Assembly (NCBI GenBank): GCA_018524725.1
Contig: JAEUWP010000188.1
Location: 1-64,000 of the forward strand
Source of the DNA: Podaxis mareebaensis
Lineage: Eukaryota > Basidiomycota > Agaricomycetes > Agaricales > Agaricaceae
Length of the DNA stretch: 64,000 nucleotides
Direction: 5' to 3'
The position numbers and the translations under genes were made by a program. Each line of letters opens with the position of its first letter. Within the stretch, counting starts at the first letter, position 1. Shown piece after piece: positions 19,888-31,748 of this stretch. The notes under the pieces were generated by a model that saw only the letters and a program-made list of their open reading frames with translations, ran no database searches and was not told the DNA's origin.

Positions 19888-22838
19888 CTATCGCCCCTTC
19901 CCCTTCCTCTCATACTGACAACGAAGAACTCACATTAGCACGCTGAAAGTACACGCCAGACGCTCAGAGAGCTTACCTTCAACCAAGTCTGAAACCCGAC
20001 CTTTCGCTGTTTCTTCCAATCATAACCCTGCTCTTGACTCAGCACCCTGAAATCCGCATACACCTCATTCAGAAGGGCTTCCTGGTCCTTCGTGAACCGC
20101 TTCTTTGGGAGGAGTTTCCGAACCTGGAGTAGGCGTTTATGGACTTGCTCAAACCCGGTGATAGACCCCGAGATGATGAAGCCTCGCATAAGCGATACAT
20201 AAAACACAAGATCAGGTTCGGGGATTGTGTAAATGCGGGTGGCGCTGGATTCAGAGTCTGAGATTGGATCTGAAGAACTAAAAGGAGTAGAAGATGAAAT
20301 TGGGAGGTATCGTTCTGGCCCTCTCTTGCCTTCCTCCCGCTGATTTTTCAATCGTTCTAATAACCCCGATGAAGTTTCCAGATGGTCGAGAAGGACCATG
20401 GCAGGTTTCACTTCTCCAATCCTTGCGTAATTGCCCGCGAGTTCTGTGAAGTGGTACACGCTAGGCTGAACACCAAGGTCTATCATGTCTGAGATGATCT
20501 GGGAGCCGCGATTAGGACCGGAATGTAACATGAGCCGGCGCATAAAGGGTGTGAAGGCTGCGCAGTCGACCGGCTGGCGCCACGAAGGCGGCGGAAGAAG
20601 AGGTTTCAAGGATGTGAATGGTGCGAGGGAACGGAGCTCATCTTTGCCCCGGGCAAGATCGAGGAGTTTGGAGTAAAGGTTCTCGAGTTCAGCGTGGGTA
20701 GGCGTAAGAGCGACCAGTGCATGCCAGACGAGGTTACAGTGAAATTTCATGGGCCAGGCTTTGCCGCGCGAAAGGATCGAGGGAGAAAATTGGCAGATGC
20801 GAGTGGCTGAACTGCCGTCCTCGCTGGACCAAGACGACGTACGCGCGCGGGCGATGGTCTGAGCTTCGTGGTAGCGCTGCAGAACGTCTTCGCGAGGAAC
20901 ACCGGAAAGGTAGAAGTGATCGACAAATGTTTGGATAATGAGATGGTGTTGGGCCATACGGCGGTAATATAACATCTCGGCGAGGAGGAGGATGGAGGCA
21001 CTGCGGTAGCTTGTGTTTACGGCCAGATTCAAGAGGAGGGTGGGTGCGCGGGTGCGACCCACAGCAAGGTACCGTTCGAGAAACTCAGTGATGACGAAGG
21101 GATGCGGGCTATACTCCGGCCTTCGCAAAGCGCGTTTAAGGTACCGAAGAGTTTCCGGTAGTGTATCAGCGTGTGCGCCAACGCTTGCGGTGTGCAGTTC
21201 CGCAGCCATAGCTCCAACCTCCGCCTCTGCGTTTATATTTGATAGCGAGGCCAGCTGATCTGGATCTACAACCTCTGCGCGTAATGATTCTATGCGCGAT
21301 ATATACCGCATATAGGATGGTTTGTTGCTATCACGGATTGTGCGGAGGAGTTTGTCATAGGTATATGCTGACAGCTGCACCCGGCTACCGCGCTCTGGGA
21401 TGAGAGCGACTGCATCTTCCACTCTGCCAGAGTAGGCGAGGTATCGGACGGCATAATTCCGGACCCTTTGTGAAAAATGAGGAATTTCGGAGGCAGCATT
21501 CTTTGGTTGATACGTTGTCCAGTAAGCGGTATTCGCCGCCTCTAGGTCTTGGATGTATTGCTGAACGGCTTCGGAAGCGACAAAACGCATGGCCAGGGCC
21601 ATTTCCGGCCTACCGACTAAACCACTATACCCCTTGCCAACGACAATTGTACAAAAGCGCATCACTAGCGAAATATTGGTAAGTGATGCGGACATAATTG
21701 CACGCTGGATATCTTGAAGACTGTTTGCACCCTGGGATTGGTGTGCGGGAGGTATAAGCGAGAGCCAGGCAGCAAATAGCTTTGATTGATCCTCGAGTGT
21801 GTAAACTTCGGAGAGGGGACGCCGCAATACTTCGAGCGCGACAGTCCCATAGGTGTGCGAAGGGGGAATTTCTACGTGAAGATACTGGAGTTCCACGAGA
21901 AGCTGGTAGGCGTCATCGTATCTCTTGCCATCGACCAGCTGGTGCAGCTGATCGGCCGGGAATTGGCGTGGAGAATGGACAGCAGGCTGGTGATTAACAT
22001 AGTCATCATCCATCTCGTCTTCAAACACGGATAGGTCGGTGGGGTCAGGAGCCGGTAGGATGGGAGGCAATGCCGCCTCGACAATTTCGAGAACGGACGG
22101 TGGAGGAGGGGTGGAAGCAGCCATGACAGAAGCGTAGTCCTCTGAAGCATCTTCAAACACTTCAGAATGGCCCATAGCGGTCGGCGTGTTGGACCTGGAT
22201 GGCACATTGAAATCAGCCAAGTATTGGGACAACTCCTGCTCAAACAATGTAAAAACATCATGATTCAAAATGCTTCTCGCGAGAGGAAGAATTTCATCTT
22301 CCACCAATATCTTGTAGCCCTTCTGTGCAAGTACGCGGCCCACCGACACTGCAAACATGGGTTCCGCCTTTAAATGATGCCGGAGATCGTTCAGAAGTCC
22401 TTGTAGGACTATGGGGGTAGAGTGCCGCACGTCTGGTAAGAGTTCGAACCAGTGCACAAGAGTTTCACGGTCCTCCGCACCGAGCACTTCCTGTGAAAGC
22501 AAGTTGCCTATCGCTTTTACATAAACGGGATGTGGTTGGATTTGGGTCCCGCGCGATCGAAGCTCCAAGAGCATGGCGTCAGCCTCTTGATATCTGCCCG
22601 CATCTACCAGAAGCTGCAAGGACTGGGAAGAAGTAGCATAGTTCCTGAAGATGGCCTTTCCGATCAGCTTGGGTTGTGTACGGTCCTCCGCTGTGTCGAA
22701 TGAAATAGCTGGACGCGTTCTTGCGACTGTTGCGCTAAAGTTGGACCTCTGTCGAGGCCTCGTAGCGCTTCTTCTGACAGTCGCAGCGATAACAGGCCTC
22801 CATGGGGCATGAGCAAGGGCCCGGGAGGCAGCGAGCAT
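19888..22838 (-). CDS. Mitochondrial PPR/TPR-like protein
   Basis: A protein of about 960 residues. The N-terminus is basic and Ser/Ala-rich without acidic residues (MLAASRALAHAPWRPVIAAT, then VRRSATRPRQRS), as expected for mitochondrial import. Helical pair repeats of pentatricopeptide type are visible: DAGRYQEADAMLLELRSRG (about 80), LVDGKRYDDAYQLLVELQY (about 310) and YHFTELAGNYARIGEVKPAM (about 820). A role in mitochondrial RNA handling is likely, but the target is unknown. The main ORF runs on to 19935, but a GTAAGC donor at 19976 and an acceptor TTGTCAG at 19915 fit a 62-base intron, giving a basic end YERKGKGR with stop at 19888. The gene is divergent from the kinase at 23063. Confidence 0.78.
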
Positions 22839-23062
22839 AAAGCGACGAGACTGCCAGAAAAGAATTCAATATTCGGGAAGGGATTGGAGGGGCGTGACAC
22901 GGGGGAAACTCGTCACATCACATGACTGTTCGCGCCAGAGATAAGATTGGCTGGCTTGTTGGCAACCAGAAATTCTTCTCCTCCTCCTTCGTTCGTCTCC
23001 GCTGGATGTGCATTTCGCTATACACTCACAATAACTATATTATATCAGTATAATTCTACACT
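22839..23062. promoter_or_regulatory. Divergent promoter, PPR-like gene and Nim1/Gin4-type kinase
   Basis: 224 bases lie between two divergent ATGs. AT-rich sequence just before the kinase start (23028-23055, with tatattatat) could act as a TATA region. TCACATCACATGAC near 22913-22926 is a possible upstream element. Confidence 0.5.
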
Positions 23063-26000
23063 ATGATACACATCACAGACAGTCCTCCACGCGCACCTCC
23101 TATTCAATACTCGACACCTCTGGGAACTCGCTGGGCAAAGGAAAAGGCTGCAGCAGGCGGTACCACAGCCTTCGACCTTCCATCAGACCCGAAGGCAATT
23201 GGACCTTGGATACTTGGGGAATGCATCGGAAAGGGTGCTTCTGGGCGCGTCAAGATTGCTAGGCATCGACGTACTGGACAACTGGCGGCTGTCAAGATCC
23301 TCCCTATTGCTCCCTTGGTCAATTCTCGATCCTCTTTAGCTATCGGAAAGGCCAAATCAGAGAAACAGCGCCTGGGAATAGACCGCGAGATTGCCATGAT
23401 GAAACTCATGAATCACCCCAATATCATGAGCATATATGATGTGTTCGAAGGCGAGAAGGAGCTCTTCCTTGTGTTAGAATACGTTCAAGGCGGTGAACTC
23501 TTCGATTTCCTGGTCAACCGTGGAAGGCTCCTTCCTAATGAGGCTCTGGAGTACTTCAAGCAGATTATCTATGGCCTCAATTACGCACATACGTTCTCCA
23601 TCATCCACCGGGACCTCAAACCAGAAAATATCCTTATTGCGTCTTTAAAGCCCCCTCTAATCAAAATCGCGGACTGGGGAATGGCTGCTTTTGCCCCACC
23701 TTCTCTGCAACTGGAAACTAGCTGTGGCTCTCCGCACTACGCAAGTCCCGAAATTGTAAATGGCGAGAAATACCAAGGCAACGCGACCGATATCTGGAGT
23801 TGTGGTGTTATCTTGTTCGCGCTTCTGACCGGTAGACTTCCTTTCGATGACAAGAACGTCCGGAACCTGCTCGCTAAGGTCAAGACCGGGAAATACGACA
23901 TGCCTAATTGGATTGACCCCTTGGCTAAGGATTTGATAGCGAGGATGCTCGTAGTCGATGCTAAGAAGCGAATTACGGTACGGCTGCCTAGGAAGTACTC
24001 AGTCAAACAACTCATTATCCTCCTAGATCCCGGAAATCCTGTCCCACCCTTGGTTAACAACCGGCTATTCTGCTTGTGATACCCTCGACTCAGGCGTCGT
24101 GATCCTGACACCTCCCTTGCCTCCATCTCCGAGTGAACTCGCGCGGCCCATCGCGTCCCCAAACGATGTTGATCAAGAGCTCTTGGTATCGTTAAAGATC
24201 ATCTGGGGAAAGCATGCCGATGCCCGCGGCGACAACATTATCCGCGATCTCTGCTCTCCACCCGGTCATGGCACCCACGCAAAGGCGTTCTATTTCCTTC
24301 TTGAGCGTTATCGTGAGGAGACGATGCGGAAGCGGCTCGCTGATGGTCCAGGCGACTACCCGGATACATCACAATCCACTTCGGAAGGGGAGCAGCGAAC
24401 CCCGAGAATATATCGTCCTCGGGCTCAAACATCTCCTACGCATCAACGCCTTCGTTCGGCTCTACTCACTATGAGTCAACCTGCGCGGACGACGATTGCA
24501 TATCAGGAGACCACCTGTAATGCAAGCCAGTCTCCGCCTTCTCCAGTGGGTCCCCGTCCTCCACCCGTTTGCTCAAGTCGTTCCCGAGCTGAAGCGTGGC
24601 GTGACCAATCCCAACAGGATCACTCCCCTTATGCTATGCAGTCACCTACCTCACCACCATCCCGTCTATTTTCTGCTCTCGCTACCGGGGGTAGTGATCC
24701 TAGATCCCACCCTCCGAAAAGGGGCAGGGTTTACTTTGGCCAAAACTCTTCCGACAATTTGGATGCCCATATCCCACGAGACAAGTCCTCGCACAACCGC
24801 AGATCCAAGTCACAAGGTCCTGTATCGAATTCCGAGACAAGGGGTCGGGTTTTAGTCCAAGGTACGTATTTTTCTGGATCACTTTGTACTCCTCACCATT
24901 TAATCGGTCCTCTAGACACCTCAATTCCTGCCCTTAGCACACCCAGAACCACAGATCAGGTTCTCCAGCAGACAGTAGACAAGATCTCAAAGTCCGCCAA
25001 CGAACGCATCACCCGACATGTCTCATCCACCTCGAACCCCCGCCCCGGCAAACGCAATTTCAGTCCTGTCATAACTCGTAAACCCCTTTCTCAATCCTCT
25101 CCTCAACGCGAGAATCGCAGGGGTCGGATAGCGTCAAGGAGCACAGTACACAAGAGCACTGGCAAGGAAAATCAGAGTGTTTTGGACGAGGAATGGAGTT
25201 ACATTAGTTCTGATCCTGACCAGAGCTTCCTTGGGCTCGGGGCCGGTACCGGAAGGGACGTCGGGAGAGATATCGGGAATTTTCCCCGACTCGTAACGTC
25301 TCCCCCACGAGGGAGAAAGGAGAAGAAGAACCGACGTAAGTTGGCCGTGAGTGTCGAGTGTTACCGGTAGCTGAAAGACCCAAATAAATTCATAGCGCCT
25401 CCTTTGGGCCTCTCTCAGAGGAACACACCTCTCAATGACCTCGGGTCACCCGTCAAAGTCTCCTCCCCGGCGCAAACCACGTCTCTCCCCGGTGGTCCAG
25501 GACGTCTCATAACCACGCCTGTGACTGGAGAGCTCAAGGGCTGGTTCACCAATCTATTCAACTGGAGGTTGAACGGTCAGGGCATATTTTACTCAATCCA
25601 CGATGTCTCGAGGACCCGGAATGATGTTGGCCAAATACTCGAATCTTTCGGCGTTAGCGTGGACGGCACGGGATCTACTATTTCGGATGGCGAACGAGGA
25701 GATGGGCTTCGATGTCGGCTAGACTTCGTCACGACAGATTCACTGACCGGCAATACATGGAAGCCCACTAGGTTTCGGGTCGAGTTTTCCCCAGGCACGT
25801 CGGATCCCCTCCTCTCTCCTAAAGAAAGTGTGTTTCCGAGCGCCTGGGTCACTGCCACTTCAATTCCTACGCCTAGAGACCGTGCGACAAGTTTTATAGG
25901 CAAGGCCACCGCTTCAAGTATGCCATCGTCGAGTCCAGCACCGCCAAACTCGGCTCAACTCCCGCCTGGTTACGAATGTGCCGTTACAATGGTCCACGAG

Positions 26001-26135
26001 AGGGGATCAACGACGACTTTTAAAGCTATTTGGAAACGTCTGAAAGAACTCTTTGGCGAGGTTCCGCCAACTCATTCTTGTTTCAGCCCCGGTATACCGA
26101 CCACACCCGCGCCCGATAATAGCCACCGACATTGA
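23063..26135 (+). CDS. Ser/Thr protein kinase, Nim1/Gin4/Hsl1 family
   Basis: Residues about 50-310 form a CAMK-type kinase domain: IGKGASGRVKIARH, AAVKILPIAPL, HPNIMSIYDVFEG, catalytic loop IHRDLKPENIL, IADWGMAAF (DWG in place of DFG), CGSPHYASPEI, DIWSCGVILFALLTGRLPFD and MLVVDAKKRIT. An intron at about 23978-24027 leads to IPEILSHPWL. A Ser/Pro-rich middle with introns near 24862-24915 and 25336-25395 follows. The C-terminus has TGELKGWFTNLFNWR and a segment resembling a KA1 membrane-binding domain (YECAVTMVHERGSTTTFKAIW). This order, and the DWG often seen in the group, match the fungal septin/morphogenesis-checkpoint kinases that inhibit Wee1. The long insert after the VAIK lysine is also usual there. 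Which member (Gin4, Hsl1 or Cdr2) cannot be decided from sequence alone. Confidence 0.88.
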
Positions 26136-29100
26136 ACTGGCATTGAAATGGATACCGGGCCAATTTTTCCTGTCCCTAGCAGTCCCCCTTCTTCCACATC
26201 TTATACCCTCTTTTATTCGAGCTAGCAGACGACATGATTATATATTCGGTACAGCACACAACTACCCTGATCAAACACAAAACATAGACCTACATTCTCA
26301 TTACGATATTGCAGAAAAAATTTTCCGGCGTCGTGGGCGCTGGAAGTTTAATGAGCCCTACCCCTGCGTCGAGATTACTTCTGAGCGTTTACGTGTCATC
26401 CCAGAAGATCTGGGGAGATTCGTTGGCCTTGCGGATGCAACGCCCCACTGAAACGGTGCTGTTCCCCCAGGGTTGTGGAATCTGATTGTATGTGTGTGGA
26501 CTTTTTCCAAATTCCGATTGGGAACTAGGACAGGGACGGACCGATTGACCCGATTGATTGGAGTTTTTGATTGTCCGTCCTGCCGCCCGGAGGACCCTTA
26601 TTCCTTATTTGTTACCGAGAACGCCATCAATGTAAATATTTGGTCGCATGTCTTGCCACAAGCGGACGGACATTGACTTGAGTTGAAGGCTGCAGAGGTA
26701 GAGTGAGCACTTCGTATTTTAGGTGGTTAATCCCCAAAGAATGTGGATAGGATAAAGGCCCAACTTTTGGAGCTAGTATATGATCTGTTGGGAGTTGAGC
26801 TGGGTGAGGTGACTGTCACCGTGTCACTCAGGTTGTGGCAACAATTGCAAGGCCGAAAGCTACCTTCAGACGAATTTCGCCGTGCCCTGTGGTCTAGTCT
26901 CAGGCCTCTGATATTTCTTGGGCAGCAAATCCTACAAAATGCTCCCGAGACAACGCGCGGACAAACATGCACTTGTGATGTGGGTTACAGAAGCCTGTTC
27001 TTCTGGTTACGAGCCTTCGGGATGCTCACAGACATTGGATCGGGGTATACATCCAGTGTCATAGGGTGTGCAGGTGCCTTGTTGAAGTAAACGCCTGACA
27101 AATATATTCGTCATGTATCAGTTTGGTGTATATATGACTAGATGAAAGATGTCTGCTACATGTGTCACCTGTTTATTACGATGATTGTCTATTTTCGATC
27201 GATGGGAACGGAGGCATTCGCCGAGGACCTGGTTTAATCACGAAAGCCAAGAGAAACACCTGCTTGCCTCTGTATTCTCACATGTAGAGTGCTATTGTCG
27301 TGACTGGCGCATGATTGTTTACCGTTCGTGGTGGCGCAAACACGCGCTCCAACAAGGACGTCTTTTCGGGGTCGAGTTCGCATGATGTCCGTTAGACGTG
27401 AGAGCCCCTCCGAGTCTAAAGTGTACACATGTTATAGGCGCATAGTACTTGATCGACGGTACGGTCGTTCACCGCAAACGAGGCGAGGACACTTGCGATT
27501 GAGTCTTATCTATTTTTAGAACAGGTTATTGATTCAGCGACCGCTTTTGGCGGAGACTGCAACGCTAGACTGGGGGGCTGGCTTTTCGGGCATGGAACTG
27601 GGACTATGTGAGGCAAAGAACCGAATGGTAGTTGGGATCGGGTTTCTTTTGAGCACTAATTGACTATTTTGAAAGATCCAGAACGTCAATCTCGGAACAA
27701 GGCTAGGCTGGCCAGTTTTCACGTGGGCCAGCTGTGTAATTGCTCGAACAAGTGTCACGACACCGCGTGTATACTCAGATGACCGTAGGCTGGGGCAGTA
27801 GTATAAGGAGGGTGTGGATGCCCCTATATGGGCTTGCTGCGGCGAGGTGCTACCATTCATGTGCGCGTGAGAACAAGGTGGAGTTGCGGAATTGAGGTCA
27901 GTGTCGCTATGGCTAGTAAAATTTATCGTGATAGTTTCAAGTGATACATCATGCACCTGGGTGATACCGAAGGTCAACTGGATACTGGATAAATTTGGCC
28001 TTGGGGATAGGGCACGCTAGGGGCTCAGCTGTGCATGCGGTAGTAATGACGAAACCTATCTGCCTCTGATCTGGCGTCTACCTACCCACCAATTCCAGAC
28101 CTCATTACATGTTATTGGGCGATAGACGAGGTGAGCTATTGTGTCGGAGATTAATTTAATGCCTCGTGCCGGTATCAGTGTAGAGTTTGGATATTCAAGC
28201 TCAGCGACTGTGGGAGAAGTGCGTATGAGAGGCCTTCGTGCCACTAGCGAAGTCTATCACTGAATTCAAGCCGCGCCGAGTTAGTGGAGCAACAATCCAG
28301 AACAAATGTTCTTTTCTCAAATTACGACCTTGTCGAGAAATCTCTGACCTCCGCTCTGGAACACATTTCTCCACACATCTATAGATCTTGCACAACCTCT
28401 TTGTGGTATGTACAAAGACGTCAGATGGACTGCTTAATCGAGGCGAGGCCGTGGCCCGAGATGACTCGCCCAATGATACATGAACTCCAGTCGGGCACGT
28501 GTAGTCCACTCTATACTAGCCCCTCCCAGGAAGATTTGGGCACAGCTGGCTCGTGGATGTGGAAATTGGTTCCCGATAACGGGAACTTTTCGGATGGTGG
28601 GATATATCGTTTGGGATCCGTGCGTCTGTTTGTTGGTTGTCACCTGGACAGGGTCTTGGCCGTTGTTGGCGGGTAGATGGCATAACATAACGTGAGTGTC
28701 TGTGAGACTGATCAATTTTCGCGGCGCTATGTCCTAGTTTTTAAGTTCGCCAGTCCGTGATCTCCCGCGATACATGTTTGTGGCCGCGGTGGCGCTCAAC
28801 CCCGGCGTGCGTGTCGCCAGCTTTGATGTCTGGAATTTTGCTATTAAGTTCCGGCGGTCAAACATTGAATGTGGATTTCTATGGCTCTGTAGAGCGCCTG
28901 GTTACATCACTAGACAAAGATATATGGCGGTGTGATTATGAGCACCGCTTTTGGATATGTGGTGGGGAGTACGTTGTGTCATTTGTTGTCTTTGGCCTAG
29001 CGCCCGAATAGAGGACGGCACAGGCGATCCCGGAAATGTAGAATGTTCCGGAAGGGTCACAGTTGACAGGTTGCTCATGCATATATCAGGATAGGCCTAT

Positions 29101-30336
29101 CCACATCCAGTACTTTTTATTGACGTGCTCGGAGAGACCCACATTGGTCGAGCTTTATTTTTTCGACATCTGCTCTATGCAGAAGGAAGAACAGTTGCAA
29201 AGTTTGGAAGCTACTATTTATCAATATGAATCAGATTGTGTAGAAGCTGCTCCGAATCTTCCAGCGGACGTTCGAAGATCGCAATGCGTCGGGCTAAGCC
29301 GGTTTCGACCCACAGTGGCTCGATGAGACTAGGTGCTGTCAATAATGGAATTACTAATGGATCTCCCCGCCTGACATGAGCATTTAAGGATTGATGGGCT
29401 GATAAAGGAGACTTTGGGGAAAGGGCGCGCGGTGTCGTTAATTGGCTTCTTTTAGGCGAAGAAAAATCACATTTATGGTTCCGATAATGAGTCGGTTGCG
29501 ATGGTAGAACATATCGTCAAAATGTCGTTATGCTAGAGACGGAGAGTACCTATAGAACAAAAGCTGTACATTCTAGGCAGGCTGCTCTAATTGGTATGTG
29601 TCGTCTTCCATTACTCAGGACCATTTATATTTGTCGCTCGCAACCGAAAGGGGTTGTGACCAGATCATCAAGGATGAATCCCTCGTTTCGGGACAATCGT
29701 GACTGTGCCCGACTGTGGGGCACAAATATTTTTTTCGTAGTCCCTCCAGCACCTTCGACTGTAAGATTAATTGAGGCGTCTAGCGGCCGACGATTGGCCG
29801 CTGGAAGAAGATTGGCGGGCAAGGGCGGTGTCGAGGAACCCTGGTGGTCGGAAAAGTGCCGAGCTAAGGATAATAAGCTCCAGGAGGCCCAGCTGCGACT
29901 GTATATAGATACCTGATTGGCTGATCAAAATTAGAGGGTGTGAAAGGCATGCGGACTTGGTCCTCCATACAAGGTTAGTGTTCCATGGCTCAGGAGCAGT
30001 TTCACAGGCGGTGAGAAGGGGGTCCGGAGCCCCTGGAGCAGTGTAGCTAACGAAAGGCTGTAAAGGATGAGTCAGTGGTAGTGAAGGAGGTGACTGTGGA
30101 ATGGATTGCTAAAGGTGAGGGACAAATAGGAATATTTGTTTGTTGTGGGAGAATGGAACGAACGGAGATAGATTTGGGAACGATTTATCTCCAAAGAAGA
30201 AGGTTCCTGGTAGGCACGTGCAGAGTGGAAGGAGCTGTGTTTGTTGATGCATTCGTTTGTATGCCGTAAATCGTCTATTGCTTCCAAACCACCACCAACT
30301 CCACCCTTTCTGCTATATAACCTCTCCCGTCCCGCA
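26136..30336. other. 4.2 kb gene-poor region
   Basis: Only short ORFs occur, none with motifs I recognise. The longest are 130 codons (28284-28676, plus), 128 codons (29530-29916, plus) and 147 codons (27534-27977, minus). CpG content is normal, so it does not resemble the block at the left edge. I see no terminal repeats, transposase motifs or tRNAs. It may be old repeat remnants or lineage-specific sequence. Confidence 0.5.
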
Positions 30337-31104
30337 ATGATGGCCGTTTTGCTCCCCCATCATCAGCACAACATGCATCCTCGCCCGCAAAAACGTCGTC
30401 GCACTGCAACTGCCGTTCTCGCTGGTTACTTTGATCAACCACCGCAGCGCGATGTCCTCACTTCGCTCCTCAACGGCGTCGGTCCTAACAAAGAAGTTGA
30501 AGGCGACGAGGAGGTAAAGAAGATCAAGAAGAAGAAGGACACTAAGAAAGATAAACGACGTGGCTCTTCAGCCAGGGGCGACTCCCATATTGGCCACCCC
30601 TCGGCCGACGCGATTCAGGCCGCGTCTTCCTCTTCAAATCTTCCGCCTCCACCCGCACAGTCCCAGCCAAAGAAGAAAAAGAGCTTCTGGTCCGCACATC
30701 CTGAGCGGCCCAATATCCAGATTATGACCATGGAGCGTTCCGTCTCCATCACTCCCCCTCCCGGTTACTCCCCCGTCAACATCCCTTCAAACTCTCCTAC
30801 TCCTGGACCCTCCATGTCTGTCTCCACCTCTCGCACGTCGTCTAAGAGACCACGAACACCAGATGATGACGAGGACATCGTTGAAGTACAGCCTCGTGAA
30901 GCCACACCGCCCCCAGCGCCCCAACCAAAGCCGCGGAAGAAGCGCATCGCCCATAAGAAGGGATGGAAGGGCTGGGTTGAAGGCTCTCCCCCGCCTTCCA
31001 ACAAGCTCATCAATCTCGACTCTGCGCCCGTGCTACAGGATCGTAGACTACGGAGTGGGAAGAATTTCGACGCCATCAGTGTTGGTAAGGACAGCTGGGT
31101 ATGA
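30337..31104 (+). CDS. Lysine-rich, probably nuclear protein of unknown function
   Basis: A single-exon protein of about 255 residues. It is strongly charged and low in complexity: HPRPQKRRRTATAVLAGYFD near the start, a lysine run (KKIKKKKDTKKDKRRG, about 65-85), SQPKKKKSFWSAHPERPNIQ, a Ser/Pro/Thr-rich centre, KRPRTPDDDEDIVEV, KPRKKRIAHKKGWKGWVEGS and RLRSGKNFDAISVGKDSWV at the end. Several basic clusters resemble nuclear localisation signals. A TATATAA at 30314-30320 lies only about 20 bases before the ATG at 30337, so the in-frame ATG at 30373 could be the real start. I recognise no domain. Confidence 0.65.
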   Translation: MMAVLLPHHQHNMHPRPQKRRRTATAVLAGYFDQPPQRDVLTSLLNGVGPNKEVEGDEEVKKIKKKKDTKKDKRRGSSARGDSHIGHPSADAIQAASSSSNLPPPPAQSQPKKKKSFWSAHPERPNIQIMTMERSVSITPPPGYSPVNIPSNSPTPGPSMSVSTSRTSSKRPRTPDDDEDIVEVQPREATPPPAPQPKPRKKRIAHKKGWKGWVEGSPPPSNKLINLDSAPVLQDRRLRSGKNFDAISVGKDSWV

Positions 31105-31748
31105 GGTGAGCCCCACATTGTGACCCAACGGTGGATAAATCCTGATCTCCTGCCGCAAAGCTCCTGGCACGTCGACAAACACATCGGCTGCGAAAATCAG
31201 GTCCTCTGGCCTCTATCGTCATCATTATCCCCGTCACTCCGCCTGTGTAGTCCGTTGACCTGCCGTCTCTATGTCTGCGTCGGCTTTCCCCTGCAGCATC
31301 TCGAGCGACCGTACTCCGCACTACCTTACCCGTTTCATCTCCGGTTGTTTAAGTTCTGATCTCTGTAATCTTTCGTTGTTCTATTGGCATTCTTGGTCAT
31401 TCTAGTTCGTGTTCCACGTTCACCGATGATTCACCCGAATAACATCCGGTGGGGACAACAGGCGCTGTTCCATTCATCCTTTGCTATTTCTGCGCGTTCG
31501 ATTTGGGGGATTGTCCTTGGCTATGGATAGCACTGTGGCGGTGGTTACCAGATCTCGCTTCCAGTGTTTACCCGGAACAATCAGTGTTTGCTCGATGTTT
31601 CATAATAAATAGACTTGTTGTTCTGCTCTGCTATCTCTAAGTACAACCATCGTATTCTATATGCATTTTCTATGTTCTGGAGAATATCAGCATCAATTCA
31701 AGTTCTTAGTGAGCGCTAGCCTCGGGTATATTTTCAGTTATCAAGATA
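31105..31748. other. Intergenic stretch before MTG1
   Basis: It should hold the 3' UTR of the lysine-rich protein gene and the promoter of MTG1. No coding sequence or repeat is recognised. Confidence 0.5.

Noticed and set aside
29296..29320. tRNA-like GGTTTCGACCC
   Set aside because: The stem mispairs and no cloverleaf can be built around it.
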